Part shown: positions 41,491 through 52,280 of the stretch, piece after piece
How positions within the stretch are numbered: the stretch's first letter is position 1
How the letters are laid out: each line of letters begins with the position of its first letter
NCBI RefSeq assembly: GCF_026735165.1
Contig: NZ_JAPQES010000007.1
Location: forward strand, 186,001 to 250,000
DNA length: 64,000 nucleotides
Direction of reading: 5' to 3'
DNA from: Clostridium ganghwense
Lineage (GTDB): Bacteria > Bacillota > Clostridia > Clostridiales > Clostridiaceae
The notes under the pieces: model-generated
Seen by the model: the letters and a program-made list of their open reading frames with translations, nothing else
What the model was told of the DNA's origin: nothing
The model's database searches: none
Position numbers and translations under genes: made by a program

Positions 41491-43557
41491 TTGGCTAAAA
41501 CAAGAGTTTATGAATTAGCAAAAGAATTAAATGTAACAAGTAAAGAATTAATAGATGTATTATTAAATGAATTTAGTATAAAGGTTAAAAATCATATGAG
41601 CGTGTTAGACGAAGAAGATGCTGAACTTATAAAAGAAATTTTCGATGACAATGATGATGAAGATAATAAAAAAAGTATTGTTGATGAATATGAGGAAGAA
41701 ATTAGTGATTCCGTTAACGTTAACATAAAGAAAAAGAAAAAGAAAAATAATAAAGACGAAGCAAATACTTCAAGTCAATCAAATTCTGAAGAGTGTGAAA
41801 AAAAAATAATAATTGAAATAGAAGATACTATTACTGTAAAGGAATTGGCAGAAAAACTACATAAACCAACAACTGAAGTAATAAAACAATTAATGTTTAT
41901 GGGAGTAATGGCTGCTATTAATCAAGAGTTGGATTTTAATACAGCAGAAAAATTAGCAGAAAAATTTGACGCAATGGTTTCACAGAAAGAAGATACTTCT
42001 GCTGCAATTAAAGAAGATGAAGATGAAGATGAAGATTATGGAAATGAAAAAAGACCACCTGTTGTAACTGTTATGGGTCATGTTGATCATGGTAAAACAT
42101 CAATTTTGGATGCTATAAGGAAATCAAAAGTTACATCAACAGAAGCTGGTGGAATAACTCAACATATAGGTGCTTATACTGTTGAAATTAACGGAGAAAA
42201 AATATCATTCCTAGATACACCAGGACATGCAGCGTTTACAACTATGAGAGCAAGAGGAGCTCAAATAACAGATATTGTTATACTAGTTGTTGCAGCTGAT
42301 GATGGAATAATGCCTCAGACTAAAGAAGCAATTAATCACTGTAAAGCGGCTAATGTTCCAATGATTGTAGCTATTAATAAAATTGATAAAGTTGGAGCAA
42401 ATATTGATAGAGTAAAACAAGAATTAACAGAGTATAATCTTATTCCAGAAGATTGGGGTGGAGATGTAATTTGTGTTCCAGTATCAGCTCACACAGAAGA
42501 AGGTTTAGATTCATTATTAGAAATGGTTCTTTTAACTGCTGAAATGGAAGAATTAAAAGCAGATCCTAATAGAAGAGCTAAGGGTACTGTTATCGAAGCT
42601 AAACTTGATAAAGGAAGAGGTCCTGTAGCTACATTATTAGTTCAGAATGGTACATTAAAAGCTGGAGATTCTATTATAGTTGGTTCCACATATGGTAGAA
42701 TAAGAGCTATGTTTGATGACAAAGGTAATAAGATAAATTCAGCTGGACCATCAATACCAGTAGAGATACTTGGATTATCAGAAGTACCTGATGCTGGAGA
42801 TAGATTTAATGTAGTAAAAGATGAAAAAACAGCTAGAAATATGGCTGAAAACAGAAAAGCGAAATTGAGAGAACAGCGTCTACAAGCTACTAATAGAGTA
42901 TCATTAGAAGATTTATATAGCCAAATAAAAGAAGGAAAAGTAAAAGAATTAGGTGTTATTGTTAGAGCTGATGTTCAAGGATCAGTTGAAGCAGTTAAAC
43001 AATCTTTAGAAAAATTATCTACTGAAGAAGTTAAAGTAAGAGTTATTCATGGAGCTGTTGGTGCTATTACTGAAACAGATGTTACTTTAGCAACAGCATC
43101 AAATGCATTAATTATAGGGTTTAATGTAAGACCTTCTAGCAATGCTTCTACTCTTGCTGAAAAAGAAGGCGTAAATATAAGAACATATAGAGTTATATAT
43201 GATGCTTTAGATGATATAAAATCTGCAATGGTTGGTATGTTAGAACCTGAATACAAAGAAGTAATTTTAGGTACTGCAGAAGTAAGACTAACATATAAAA
43301 TTTCAAGTGTTGGAACTGTAGCAGGATGTTATGTTTTAAATGGAAAAATAACAAGAAATAGTGAAGTTAGAGTAATTAGAGATGGTATAGTAATTTTTGA
43401 ATCAGAGATTTCATCTTTAAAGAGATTTAAGGATGATGCAAAAGAAGTAGCAACAGGATATGAATGTGGAATAACAATAGAGAAATTTAATGATATTAAA
43501 GAAGGCGACTTAATAGAAGCATATATTATGGAAGAAATAAAACCTAAACAGATATAA
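41491..43557 (+). CDS. infB: Translation initiation factor IF-2
   Basis: A 688-residue GTPase that brings initiator tRNA to the 30S subunit. An N-terminal IF2_N segment ([22 protein letters not shown]) and a second IF2_N ([30 protein letters not shown]) flank a charged Lys/Asp/Glu linker. The G domain has GHVDHGKT (196-203), DTPGHAAF and NKIDK; two beta-barrel domains and the IF2 C-terminal domain follow. TTG 41491 is chosen because GGGGGTGA precedes it by about six bases. Length is at the short end for IF-2, as in other clostridia. Confidence 0.97.
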   Translation: MAKTRVYELAKELNVTSKELIDVLLNEFSIKVKNHMSVLDEEDAELIKEIFDDNDDEDNKKSIVDEYEEEISDSVNVNIKKKKKKNNKDEANTSSQSNSEECEKKIIIEIEDTITVKELAEKLHKPTTEVIKQLMFMGVMAAINQELDFNTAEKLAEKFDAMVSQKEDTSAAIKEDEDEDEDYGNEKRPPVVTVMGHVDHGKTSILDAIRKSKVTSTEAGGITQHIGAYTVEINGEKISFLDTPGHAAFTTMRARGAQITDIVILVVAADDGIMPQTKEAINHCKAANVPMIVAINKIDKVGANIDRVKQELTEYNLIPEDWGGDVICVPVSAHTEEGLDSLLEMVLLTAEMEELKADPNRRAKGTVIEAKLDKGRGPVATLLVQNGTLKAGDSIIVGSTYGRIRAMFDDKGNKINSAGPSIPVEILGLSEVPDAGDRFNVVKDEKTARNMAENRKAKLREQRLQATNRVSLEDLYSQIKEGKVKELGVIVRADVQGSVEAVKQSLEKLSTEEVKVRVIHGAVGAITETDVTLATASNALIIGFNVRPSSNASTLAEKEGVNIRTYRVIYDALDDIKSAMVGMLEPEYKEVILGTAEVRLTYKISSVGTVAGCYVLNGKITRNSEVRVIRDGIVIFESEISSLKRFKDDAKEVATGYECGITIEKFNDIKEGDLIEAYIMEEIKPKQI

Positions 43558-43576
43558 AAATAAAGGAGAGAGTTAT

Positions 43577-43942
43577 ATGGCCAAATATAGGCTAGGTAGA
43601 ATTAATGAAGAAATAAAGAAAGAACTTAGTAATATAATTCGTGATGAAATAAGTGATCCTAGACTTACAGCTATGGTTAGTGTAACTAAAGTGGATGTAA
43701 CTAATGATTTAAGATATGCAAAAGTTTTTGTTAGTATATTTGGAAATGAAGATTCTGAAAAACAGAGCTTTGAGGCTTTGAAAAGTTCAGTTGGATTTAT
43801 GAGACGTGAAATTGGGCATAGAGTTAAATTAAGATACACTCCTGAATTAATTTTAGAGTTAGATAATAGTATAGAACATGGAATGCACATAAATGATCTT
43901 CTTGCAAATTTAAAGGGAAATAATTATGATGCAGATAAATAA
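43577..43942 (+). CDS. rbfA: Ribosome-binding factor A
   Basis: A 121-residue KH-fold protein for late 30S maturation and cold adaptation. Pattern: GRINEEIKKELSNIIRDEISDPRLTAMVSVTKVDVTNDLRYAKVFVSIFG, then LKSSVGFMRREIGHRVKLRYTPELILELDNSIEHG. ATG 43577 follows AAGGAGAG. Its 3' end overlaps the nrnA start by 17 bases, which implies coupled translation. Confidence 0.97.
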   Translation: MAKYRLGRINEEIKKELSNIIRDEISDPRLTAMVSVTKVDVTNDLRYAKVFVSIFGNEDSEKQSFEALKSSVGFMRREIGHRVKLRYTPELILELDNSIEHGMHINDLLANLKGNNYDADK

Positions 43943-44888
43943 TATTATTGAAGCCATCAATAAAAGTAAAAAAATTGGCATAACTTGTCATATATCGCCT
44001 GACGGTGATTCTTTAGGAAGTTCCCTTGCATTAATGCAGGGACTTCTTAAATTAAATAAGGAAGTTTATATTATGTCTAAAGAAGGATTGCCTGAAACAT
44101 TTAAATATTTACCCCTTTCAGAAGAAGTAAATAAAAATATTGATCATATTTTAGAAGGTACAGATACAGTTATAGTTTTAGACTGTGGAAATATTGATAG
44201 AATAAATTCTAATCTAGAAATATCTGATAGAAATTATACACTTATAAATATAGATCATCACCTATCAAACGATTTATATGGTGATATAAATTATGTTAAC
44301 ACAGAAGCAGCAGCAGTGGCTGAAATTATCTATGAAATATTTAATTTAATGGATATATGTATAGATAAAGATATTGCTAAGTGTATGTATACTTCTATAC
44401 TTACAGATACAGGTTCATTTAGACATTCTAATACGACTAATTTAACTCATAAAATAGCAGGACATTTAATCAATGCAGGAATAGATTTTTCACAAATACA
44501 TAGAAATATTTTTGAAAATATGAAATATTCAAGAATAAAGCTTCAGGGTAAAGTAATCGAAAAAATGTACTTAATGCTTGATGGAAAAGTATGTATTATG
44601 GAGCTTACACAAGAAATGCTTGATGAATTTCATATTAGTAATGGAGATACTTCAGATATTATCTCTTTAGGAACCAAGATAGATTCGGTTGAAGTTACTG
44701 TTTTATTAAAAGAATCTAATGATAGAGTAAAGGTAAGTTTGCGATCTAAAAATATAATTGATGTTAGGAAAATTGCCGAAAACTTTGGTGGGGGGGGACA
44801 CATCAAGGCTTCAGGATTTTCAAGCGATAAATCTTTAAAAGAAATTAAAAAAATTATAATTAAAGAAATAGAAAAAGAGTTGATATAA
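43926..44888 (+). CDS. nrnA: DHH-family phosphoesterase, NrnA-like oligoribonuclease/pAp phosphatase
   Basis: A 320-residue enzyme with the DHH and DHHA1 domains: [39 protein letters not shown], the catalytic DHH, and the C-terminal [12 protein letters not shown]. In Bacillus NrnA degrades short RNAs and dephosphorylates pAp; c-di-AMP or pGpG products are other family substrates. Starts at ATG 43926 or 43929 inside rbfA, and its TAA shares one base with the truB ATG. The order rbfA-nrnA-truB-ribF is standard. Confidence 0.93.
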   Translation: MMQINNIIEAINKSKKIGITCHISPDGDSLGSSLALMQGLLKLNKEVYIMSKEGLPETFKYLPLSEEVNKNIDHILEGTDTVIVLDCGNIDRINSNLEISDRNYTLINIDHHLSNDLYGDINYVNTEAAAVAEIIYEIFNLMDICIDKDIAKCMYTSILTDTGSFRHSNTTNLTHKIAGHLINAGIDFSQIHRNIFENMKYSRIKLQGKVIEKMYLMLDGKVCIMELTQEMLDEFHISNGDTSDIISLGTKIDSVEVTVLLKESNDRVKVSLRSKNIIDVRKIAENFGGGGHIKASGFSSDKSLKEIKKIIIKEIEKELI

Positions 44889-45757
44889 TGGATGGAGTAA
44901 TAAATGTCTATAAACCAATAGGGATAACATCTTTTGATGTTGTAAGAGAAATAAGAAAAATATCTAAGACTAAAAAAGTAGGTCATACAGGTACTTTAGA
45001 TCCTCTAGCTTGTGGTGTACTGCCTATTTGTATAGGTAAAGCTACAAAGATTGTCGATTATATTATGAAGGATTATAAGATTTATAAAGCTCATTTGAAA
45101 CTAGGAATAACAACTGATACCTATGATAAAGAAGGAAAAATATTAGAAACAAATGATGTGAATATTTCAGAAAAAGATATAATTAATACTATTAATTCTT
45201 TTATTGGAGAAATTGCCCAAATACCACCAATGTATTCAGCGATTAAAGTGAATGGTAAAAAACTATACGAGCTTGCTCGTAAAGGAATAGAAATAGAAAG
45301 ACAATCAAGAAATATTACAATATATAATATAGATATTTTGGAAATTAAAATTCCAGATATCATATTTGAAGTAAAGTGTTCCAAAGGAACATATATAAGA
45401 AGTTTATGTTATGACATAGGTCAAAAGCTTAAATGTGGCGGTGCTATGTGGGATTTAGAAAGAAGTTGTAGTGGAAATTTTAATAAAAACAACTCTATAT
45501 TGTTAAAAGACTTAAATGAAATAAACATTGCAGATAATTTAATTTCAGTAGAATATGCCTTGAAAAACTATAAAAAAATAAGTGTTAACGATAAGGCGAA
45601 AAAATTATTAATTAATGGTGTTAGAATAAAAGATAGATATTTAATAGAAGGTGTACAAAAAAATGTATTATACCGTATTTATACTAAAGATGAAAAATTT
45701 ATAGGGTTAGGGCGAAGAACAAATGAAGGGTTAAAAATAGAAAAACTACTTATTTAG
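44888..45757 (+). CDS. truB: tRNA pseudouridine-55 synthase TruB
   Basis: A 289-residue enzyme making pseudouridine 55 in the T-loop. Motifs: [46 protein letters not shown] with the catalytic Asp, the [14 protein letters not shown] segment, and [17 protein letters not shown]-terminal PUA-like part is present. ATG 44888 overlaps the nrnA stop by one base, and ribF follows eleven bases after the end. Confidence 0.97.
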   Translation: MDGVINVYKPIGITSFDVVREIRKISKTKKVGHTGTLDPLACGVLPICIGKATKIVDYIMKDYKIYKAHLKLGITTDTYDKEGKILETNDVNISEKDIINTINSFIGEIAQIPPMYSAIKVNGKKLYELARKGIEIERQSRNITIYNIDILEIKIPDIIFEVKCSKGTYIRSLCYDIGQKLKCGGAMWDLERSCSGNFNKNNSILLKDLNEINIADNLISVEYALKNYKKISVNDKAKKLLINGVRIKDRYLIEGVQKNVLYRIYTKDEKFIGLGRRTNEGLKIEKLLI

Positions 45758-45768
45758 AGGTTAGGGAT

Positions 45769-46713
45769 ATGATTATATATGAAGATAATTTTAATATTAA
45801 ACTAAAAGAAAAAACATATATTGCTTTAGGAAGTTTTGACGGTTTACACTTAGGACATATGAGTCTTATAAATAAAACCATTGAACTTGCAAAAAAAAAC
45901 AAATGTAAAAGTATGGTGTTTACATTTAAAAATCACCCTCTTACCATAATAAATAAAGAAATGGTACCAAAACTAGTTGTTAATAATGATACTAAGTCAA
46001 AACTTTTAAAAAATATAGGTATAGATATTGTTAATTATGCAGATTTCAACGGAAATTTTATGAGAATACCACCTGAAGATTTTATTTTAAATATGATTGA
46101 ATGCTATAATGCACAAGGTATTATTGTTGGATTTAATTATAGGTTTGGATATAAGAATTTAGGAGATGTTGAATTACTTGAAAAATTAAGCACTAAGTTC
46201 GGATTTGAAGTATATATTATTAAACCAGTAGAACTAAATGGAGAAATAATTAGTAGTTCAAAAATAAGACATCTTATATCAGAAGGTGACATAGAAAGAG
46301 CAAATGATTTTTTAACTAGACCTTTTATGCTAGAAGGTGAAGTAATAAAGGGAAAGCAGCTTGGTAGAAAACTACATTTTCCTACAGTTAATTTGGATTA
46401 TAACAAAAAATTTGTTTTGCCAAGAGGGGGAGTATACTATACTATTGTTGAATACAATGGTAATGAATATAAAGGCATAACTAATATAGGATACAATCCA
46501 ACCGTAAAAGATAATAAATTAAGTATAGAAACACATATACTTGATTTTAATAAAGATATATATGGTCAAAGTATAAAGTTATTCTTTTTAAAAAGAATAC
46601 GAGATGAAAAGAGGTTTAATTCTCTTAAAGAACTTTCAGATCAATTAGCAAAAGATAAATATTATGCAAAAGAACAAAAAAATAATTTACATTTTGTAAG
46701 TTATTTGTTATAA
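45769..46713 (+). CDS. ribF: Bifunctional riboflavin kinase/FAD synthetase
   Basis: A 314-residue enzyme turning riboflavin into FMN and then FAD. The N-terminal FAD synthetase (nucleotidyltransferase) has [23 protein letters not shown], and [12 protein letters not shown] and [10 protein letters not shown]. The C-terminal riboflavin kinase has [13 protein letters not shown] and [17 protein letters not shown] 45769 follows AGGTTAGGG. It closes the rimP operon; a structured leader and rpsO come next. Confidence 0.96.
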   Translation: MIIYEDNFNIKLKEKTYIALGSFDGLHLGHMSLINKTIELAKKNKCKSMVFTFKNHPLTIINKEMVPKLVVNNDTKSKLLKNIGIDIVNYADFNGNFMRIPPEDFILNMIECYNAQGIIVGFNYRFGYKNLGDVELLEKLSTKFGFEVYIIKPVELNGEIISSSKIRHLISEGDIERANDFLTRPFMLEGEVIKGKQLGRKLHFPTVNLDYNKKFVLPRGGVYYTIVEYNGNEYKGITNIGYNPTVKDNKLSIETHILDFNKDIYGQSIKLFFLKRIRDEKRFNSLKELSDQLAKDKYYAKEQKNNLHFVSYLL

Positions 46714-46719
46714 TTGGTC

Positions 46720-46801
46720 TTGCGAACCTTATGCTATGAATGCTGACTGGCCGGCGGTATTCCTGGAATATAGGGGATCAAATTTATGGAGGTGTTTAAC
46801 C
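46720..46801 (+). promoter_or_regulatory. Leader of rpsO, possible S15 autoregulatory region
   Basis: This 82-base stretch is richer in G and C than its neighbours (CTGACTGGCCGGCGGTATTC) and contains short complementary arms around CCTTATGC, CCGGCGG and TATAGGGG before GGAGGTG. rpsO is known to be feedback-controlled through its leader in many bacteria. The link here is inferred. Confidence 0.45.
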
Positions 46802-47065
46802 ATGGAAAAGGCTAGAAAACAAGAAATAATTAATCAATATGCAACACACGAAGGAGATACTGGTTCTCCAGAAGTTCAAGTTGCTTTATTAACAGAAAGA
46901 ATCAATCATTTAAATGAGCATTTAAAAATGCACAAGAAAGATCACCATTCAAGAAGAGGACTTCTTATGATGGTTGGTAAAAGAAGAGGACTTTTAAATT
47001 ACGTAAAAGACCAAGATATTCAAAGATATCGTGAATTAATCAAAAAATTAGGATTAAGAAAATAA
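46802..47065 (+). CDS. rpsO: 30S ribosomal protein S15
   Basis: An 87-residue S15 with [61 protein letters not shown], essentially the family consensus. ATG 46802 follows GGAGGTG; an in-frame upstream extension starting in the leader carries no S15 sequence and is not counted. It precedes pnp, the usual rpsO-pnp pair, with a terminator-like hairpin between. Confidence 0.98.
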   Translation: MEKARKQEIINQYATHEGDTGSPEVQVALLTERINHLNEHLKMHKKDHHSRRGLLMMVGKRRGLLNYVKDQDIQRYRELIKKLGLRK

Positions 47066-47067
47066 TT

Positions 47068-47096
47068 TAGAGCGGGCTAGTACCGCTCTATTGTTT
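47068..47096 (+). terminator. Hairpin between rpsO and pnp
   Basis: TAGAGCGG (47068-47075) pairs with CCGCTCTA (47083-47090), followed by TTGTTTT. It may terminate partially or, as in other bacteria, mark RNase processing between rpsO and pnp. Confidence 0.8.
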
Positions 47097-47175
47097 TAGA
47101 AAAACATTACATATTAAATTAAGTTTTATAGGTAATAATAAGAGTAGGTAGCTATATTGAAAGGAGGGTATAAAA

Positions 47176-49308
47176 ATGAATCAAGTAAATCAAGTTTTTG
47201 AAACAACAATAGCTGGAAGAAAATTAAAAGGTGAATTTGGAAAACTTGGAATGCTTTCTAATTGTGCTTTAAAAATAAGCTATGGAGATACTGTAATATT
47301 AATTAATGCTAATGCTTCAGATAGTCCAAGAGAAGGAATTGATTTCTTCCCTTTAAGCATAGAATATCAAGAAAGGTTATATGCAGTAGGAAAGATACCA
47401 GGAGGTTTTATAAAAAGAGAAGGTAGACCTTCTGATAAAGCTATACTTAATGCAAGAGCTATAGATAGACCTCTTAGACCTTTATTCCCAAAAGGATACA
47501 GAAATGATGTTCAAGTAGTGTGTACAGTTTTATCTGTTGAACAAGACAACTTACCAAATATATTAGCAATGAATGGTGCTTCTTTAGCTTTATGTTTATC
47601 TAGTATACCTTTCACAACTCCAGTAGCAACTGTAGCTGTTGGATTAATTGATGGAGAATTTGTTATAAATCCTACATCAAAACAAAGAGAAGAAAGTTCT
47701 TTAGATTTAACAGTGTGTGCTACTAAAGATAGAGTCATGATGATAGAAGCTGGTGGTCAGGAAATACCAGAAGATGTTATGTATGACGCTATAGTGTTTG
47801 GTTTTGATGAATGCAAAAAAATAGCAGAATTCCAAGAAAAGGTCATGAAAAAATATGGCAAAACTAAAGTAGAAGCTGAGTTATATGAAGTAGATGAAAC
47901 TATCGCAAAAGAAGTTAAAGAATTTGCTTTTGATATGATAAAGGAATCTATGTATTTAACTGATAAAGATGCTAGAAATGCAGCTAAAGATGAAGTTAGA
48001 GAAAAAGTAAATGAAGAATTTGGACAAAAATATCCAGATAATGCTGCAGATATTAATGAAGTTATATATAAACTTGAAAAGTCATTGGTTAGAAATATGA
48101 TTCTAAATGAAAAAAGAAGACCTGATGGTAGAGGTTTTGAAGAAGTGAGATCTTTGGCATCTGAAGTTGGTATATTACCAAGAACTCATGGTAGTGGAGT
48201 TTTTACACGAGGATTAACACAAGTTATGAGTGTAGCAACATTAGGATCTATAAGTGAAGTTCAGATATTAGATGGTATTGAAGAAGCGACATCAAAGAGA
48301 TATATGCATCATTATAATTTCCCATCTTATAGTGTTGGTGAAGTTAGACCATTAAGAGGACCAAATAGAAGAGAAATTGGACACGGTGCATTAGCTGAAA
48401 AAGCTTTAGAACCACTAATACCAAGTGAAGATAAATTTCCTTATGCTATAAGAATAGTTTCAGAAGTTTTAAGCTCTAACGGTTCAACTTCTCAAGCTAG
48501 TGTTTGTGGTAGTACTCTTGCATTATTAGATGCAGGTGTTCCAATTATAAGACCAGCAGCAGGAATAGCTATGGGGTTAGTTACAAGTGATGATTTGCAA
48601 CACGAAGAAATACTTACAGATATTCAAGGACTTGAAGATTTCTTTGGTGATATGGATTTTAAAGTCGCAGGAACTGAAAAAGGTATTACGGCTATACAAG
48701 TTGATACAAAGATATCAGGATTATCAAATAAGTGTATTAAAAAAGCAATACATGATGCTAGAGAAGCTAGACTATCCATATTAAAAGTAATGAACGAATG
48801 TATTGCAGAACCAAGAAAAGAAGTATCTGTTTATGCCCCTAAAGTATTTACATTGAACATTAATCCTGACAAAATAAAAGATGTAATTGGAGCAGGTGGA
48901 AAAACTATCAATAAAATTATTGATGAAACTGGTGTTAAAATTGATATCAAAGATGATGGAGCAGTATTTGTTACCGCAGAAGATTATGCATCAGGTAAAA
49001 GAGCTTTAGAATTAATAGAGAGTTATTCAAGAGAAGTAGTTGCAGGAGAAATTTATTTAGGAAAAGTTACAAAGATCTCAAACTTTGGTGCTTTTGTACA
49101 AATATTACCTGGCAAAGAGGGATTAGTTCATATATCTAAATTAGATGTTAAACGAGTTAATAAAGTAGAGGATATTGTATCAGTTGGTGATGAAATTTTA
49201 GTTAAAGTTACAGATATTGATTCAATGGGAAGAATTAATCTTTCAAGAAAAGATGCTATTAAAGATTCAGAAGAAGATAATTCAAAAGAAAATAAAGAAG
49301 AAAAGTAG
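47176..49308 (+). CDS. pnp: Polyribonucleotide nucleotidyltransferase (PNPase)
   Basis: A 710-residue phosphorolytic 3'-5' exoribonuclease. Two RNase PH cores flank a helical domain (first core 1-~220; second ~310-545, including [14 protein letters not shown] and [21 protein letters not shown]). A KH domain (~555-615, [20 protein letters not shown]) and an S1 domain (~620-690, [29 protein letters not shown]) follow. The tail is acidic. ATG 47176 follows AAAGGAGGG. Confidence 0.98.
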   Translation: MNQVNQVFETTIAGRKLKGEFGKLGMLSNCALKISYGDTVILINANASDSPREGIDFFPLSIEYQERLYAVGKIPGGFIKREGRPSDKAILNARAIDRPLRPLFPKGYRNDVQVVCTVLSVEQDNLPNILAMNGASLALCLSSIPFTTPVATVAVGLIDGEFVINPTSKQREESSLDLTVCATKDRVMMIEAGGQEIPEDVMYDAIVFGFDECKKIAEFQEKVMKKYGKTKVEAELYEVDETIAKEVKEFAFDMIKESMYLTDKDARNAAKDEVREKVNEEFGQKYPDNAADINEVIYKLEKSLVRNMILNEKRRPDGRGFEEVRSLASEVGILPRTHGSGVFTRGLTQVMSVATLGSISEVQILDGIEEATSKRYMHHYNFPSYSVGEVRPLRGPNRREIGHGALAEKALEPLIPSEDKFPYAIRIVSEVLSSNGSTSQASVCGSTLALLDAGVPIIRPAAGIAMGLVTSDDLQHEEILTDIQGLEDFFGDMDFKVAGTEKGITAIQVDTKISGLSNKCIKKAIHDAREARLSILKVMNECIAEPRKEVSVYAPKVFTLNINPDKIKDVIGAGGKTINKIIDETGVKIDIKDDGAVFVTAEDYASGKRALELIESYSREVVAGEIYLGKVTKISNFGAFVQILPGKEGLVHISKLDVKRVNKVEDIVSVGDEILVKVTDIDSMGRINLSRKDAIKDSEEDNSKENKEEK

Positions 49309-49332
49309 AAGGGCAGTGATGCCTTTTTATTT
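49309..49332 (+). terminator. Short terminator after pnp
   Basis: AGGGC and GCCTT form a five-base stem with an AGTGAT loop followed by TTTTATTTTATT. The stem is weak. Confidence 0.6.
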
Positions 49333-49365
49333 TATTAAATTTTATTAATTTCTCTAGGAGGCCAT

Positions 49366-50664
49366 ATGTATAATTTATTCAAATTAAATAATGGATTGAG
49401 AGTAATTATAGAAAATATTGATTATGTTAATTCAGTCACAGTTGGGCTTTGGGTTGAAAATGGTTCAAGAAATGAAAGCTCTACTAATAATGGTATATCT
49501 CATTTTATAGAACATATGTTTTTTAAAGGGACTGAAAATAGAAATGCAAAAGAAATAGTAGAAACCGTAGAAAATGTTGGTGGACAAATTAATGCTTTCA
49601 CAGGAAAAGAGTCTACTTGTTTTTATATAAAAACACTAGATACTCATTTAGAACTAGATTTAGAATTATTGTCAGACATGTTATTCAATAGTACTTTTAC
49701 CCATGAAGATATTGAAAAAGAAAAGAAAGTAATAATTGAAGAAATAAAAATGAGTAATGATAGCCCTGAAGATGTACTGATTGATTTGCATGCAATAGCA
49801 GCTTTTAGAGAAGATTCAATTGCTATGCCCATTGTTGGAACTGTAGATACGGTACAATCTTTTACTCGAGAGATGCTTATTGAATACGTTGATTCTTACT
49901 ATATACCTGAAAACTCTGTTATATCAATATGTGGTAAATTTGATGTTAAAAACATAGAAAAAATAGTAGAAAATTTTTTTGGAAATTGGTACAGTAGCAA
50001 CAAAAAAATAACCAATTATTCTGTCCCTGAGATTGTAAATGATAATTTGTTCCAAAATAAAAATATAGAACAGCTGCATATAAGCTTAGGGATAAAAGGA
50101 ATAGAAGTAGGAGGTGATGATGTTTATACATTAATGCTTCTTAATACAATTATAGGCGGAGGAGCATCATCAATTTTATTTCAAAAGATAAGAGAAGATT
50201 TAGGAATGTGTTATTCAATATATTCATATATATCTTCTTTTATTAATTGTGGTATGATTAATATTTATACTAGTTTAAATCCTAATTATGCTGTAGATGC
50301 ATTAAATTATATTAAGAAAGAAATTTATAATTTTTCTAAACAAGAAATTAATAATGAAAAATTATTGAAACTAAAAGAACAATTAAAAGGTAACTTTATT
50401 TTAGGCTTAGAAAGCACTAGCAGCAGAATGTTTAGAAATGGTAGAATTGCATTATTTCTAAATAAAATTATTAAGCCTAGTGACATGATAACTAAAATTG
50501 ATTCTGTTAATAAATATAAAATGGTAGAAGTGATGAAAAATACTTTCAAATTAGGAATACAAAATTCAGCTTTTGTGGGAGAAAATTTTAATAAAGAATT
50601 AATAACAGAAGTACTGGAAATAGATAAAACTGCTTTTGAAAATTCAAAAAAGATAGAATTGTAG
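49366..50664 (+). CDS. M16-family zinc peptidase (YmxG/MlpA-like)
   Basis: A 432-residue protein of the pitrilysin/mitochondrial processing peptidase family. The inverted zinc motif HxxEH is in GISHFIEHMFFKGT, with the downstream glutamate in the ETVENVGGQINAFTGKESTCFY region. The second, inactive half has GGGASSILFQKIREDLGMCYSIYSY. It is the size of the single-chain bacterial members next to pnp in Bacillus (ymxG/mlpA), whose substrate is unclear. ATG 49366 behind TAGGAGG. It is followed by a hairpin and ymxH. Confidence 0.93.
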   Translation: MYNLFKLNNGLRVIIENIDYVNSVTVGLWVENGSRNESSTNNGISHFIEHMFFKGTENRNAKEIVETVENVGGQINAFTGKESTCFYIKTLDTHLELDLELLSDMLFNSTFTHEDIEKEKKVIIEEIKMSNDSPEDVLIDLHAIAAFREDSIAMPIVGTVDTVQSFTREMLIEYVDSYYIPENSVISICGKFDVKNIEKIVENFFGNWYSSNKKITNYSVPEIVNDNLFQNKNIEQLHISLGIKGIEVGGDDVYTLMLLNTIIGGGASSILFQKIREDLGMCYSIYSYISSFINCGMINIYTSLNPNYAVDALNYIKKEIYNFSKQEINNEKLLKLKEQLKGNFILGLESTSSRMFRNGRIALFLNKIIKPSDMITKIDSVNKYKMVEVMKNTFKLGIQNSAFVGENFNKELITEVLEIDKTAFENSKKIEL

Positions 50665-50670
50665 TAATAA

Positions 50671-50713
50671 CCCTTTAATAGATATCATAATATATTATGA
50701 TATCTATTAAGGG
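50671..50713. promoter_or_regulatory. Long hairpin overlapping the ymxH ribosome binding site
   Basis: CCCTTTAATAGATATCATAA is followed by TATATTATGATATCTATTAAGGG; all but one base can pair over ~20 positions. The right arm includes AAGGG, the 5' part of the ribosome binding site for TTG 50724. Folding would hide that site. No T-run follows. Confidence 0.7.
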
Positions 50714-50723
50714 AGTGATTAAT

Positions 50724-50999
50724 TTGGATGATAAAATAAAATTCTATAGTGAAATGGAAAATTATGAGATAATAAATATTAATAATGGAGAAAAATATAA
50801 TTATCTTTCAAATAATGATATAATAATTGATGAAAATGGAATGTTAAAACTTTTAATAATTGATAATAATAAATCTCGTTTTAATTTTTTTGGTGGTAAT
50901 GAATTCTTAGAAATACCCTGGGAATATGTAAATAAAATAGGTGCAAGAACTATAATTGTAGATGTAGACGAATCAGAATTAAAAAGAACGAATAAATAG
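50724..50999 (+). CDS. ymxH: PRC-barrel family protein, YlmC/YmxH type
   Basis: A 91-residue protein of the YlmC/YmxH family, with a small beta-barrel of the PRC type: YSEMENYEIININNGEKYNYL, IIDENGMLKLLIID, EFLEIPWEYVNKIGARTIIVDVDE. TTG 50724 is chosen because GGGAGTGAT lies six bases upstream; an upstream in-frame ATG lies within the hairpin. Family members are linked to sporulation in Bacillus and clostridia. Here the gene lies between the M16 peptidase and aspartokinase, the Bacillus order without the dipicolinate synthase and asd genes. Confidence 0.85.
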   Translation: MDDKIKFYSEMENYEIININNGEKYNYLSNNDIIIDENGMLKLLIIDNNKSRFNFFGGNEFLEIPWEYVNKIGARTIIVDVDESELKRTNK

Positions 51000-51018
51000 A
51001 GTATCTTGGAGGAGTAAC

Positions 51019-52224
51019 ATGAAAATTTTAGTGCAAAAATTTGGTGGAACATCTGTTTCAACCCATGAAAAAAGAGTATCTGTAATAAAAAAAATAATAG
51101 AAGCTAAACAAAAAGGATTTTCACCAGTTGTAGTAGTATCTGCAATGGGTAGAATAGGACAACCATATGCAACTGATTCATTACTTTCTCTTTTAACAAA
51201 AGATTATAAGGATAATAATAAATTAGGTGTAGATCTTTTGATGAGTTGTGGTGAAATTATAAGTTCTGTTGTTCTTTGTAATGAATTATATTCTCATAAT
51301 ATAGCTGCAGTACCATTAATGGGTGGCCAAGCAGGAATTATTACCGATAATGATTTTAATAATGCTGCAGTTAAAGAGGTTAAAACTGATAAGTTACTAA
51401 AATTAATAAATGATAATAAAATTCCTGTTGTAACAGGATTTCAAGGAATTAGTGAAGATGGATTTATAACTACACTAGGAAGAGGTGGAAGTGATGTAAC
51501 TGCCTCTCTTTTAGGTGTTGCTTTAAAAGCCGAAGAAGTTGATATTTATACTGATGTGGATGGGATTATGACAGCAGATCCACGAATAGTGCAAAGTGCT
51601 ACTTTAATAAAGGAAATTAGCTATAACGAAGTATTCCAATTTGCAGGTCAAGGTGCTAAAGTAATACATCCAAGAGCTGTAGAAATTGCTATGAAAGGTA
51701 ATATACCTCTAGTTATTAAAAATACAATGAGTGAATGTACTGGTACGGTTATAGATAATATAGGTGCAGTTGACAGTAAGAATGTCATAACTGGTATCAC
51801 ACATATGGATAATAGAGTACAAATAAAGGTTGAACTAGGAAACAATATTGATAATGATAATTATCACAATCTTTTCCCTGTACTTGCTGAAAACTTGATA
51901 AGTATAGATCTTATAAATGTATTTCCTAATCAAAAAATATTTACTATTAATAGTAGTAGCATGTGTGAATTTAATAATATAATGGAACATTTGAAATTAG
52001 AGTATTCGTATATAGATAATTGTAGTAAACTTGCTATTATTGGTTCAAGAATGCGTGGGATTCCAGGAATAATGGCAAAAATTTTAAAGGCACTAATAAA
52101 AGAAAATATAGAAGTATTACAAACAGCAGATTCACATACTACTATATGGTGTTTAGTACAATCTCATTATACTGAAGCCGCTATAAATGCTCTTCATAAA
52201 GAATTTACTTTAGATAACAAATAA
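51019..52224 (+). CDS. Aspartate kinase (DapG/LysC type)
   Basis: A 401-residue enzyme phosphorylating aspartate, the first step to diaminopimelate, lysine, threonine and methionine. The kinase domain begins VQKFGGTSVSTHEKR and has GFQGISEDGFITTLGRGGSDVTASLLG. Two ACT domains follow from ~260 (TGITHMDNRVQIKVEL; SRMRGIPGIMAKILKALIKENIEVLQTADSHTTIWCLV), so feedback inhibition is likely. ATG 51019 behind TTGGAGGAG. In Bacillus the equivalent position holds dapG; asd and dapA are not next to it here. Confidence 0.92.
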   Translation: MKILVQKFGGTSVSTHEKRVSVIKKIIEAKQKGFSPVVVVSAMGRIGQPYATDSLLSLLTKDYKDNNKLGVDLLMSCGEIISSVVLCNELYSHNIAAVPLMGGQAGIITDNDFNNAAVKEVKTDKLLKLINDNKIPVVTGFQGISEDGFITTLGRGGSDVTASLLGVALKAEEVDIYTDVDGIMTADPRIVQSATLIKEISYNEVFQFAGQGAKVIHPRAVEIAMKGNIPLVIKNTMSECTGTVIDNIGAVDSKNVITGITHMDNRVQIKVELGNNIDNDNYHNLFPVLAENLISIDLINVFPNQKIFTINSSSMCEFNNIMEHLKLEYSYIDNCSKLAIIGSRMRGIPGIMAKILKALIKENIEVLQTADSHTTIWCLVQSHYTEAAINALHKEFTLDNK

Positions 52225-52280
52225 AATGTATAGTCATTACCTTTTAAGCAAAGACTAAACTTAAATAGGGAGGCATGACT

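Noticed and set aside
46736-46801. N-terminal extension of S15
   Set aside because: It translates the GC-rich leader and has no S15 sequence; ATG 46802 with GGAGGTG is the normal start.
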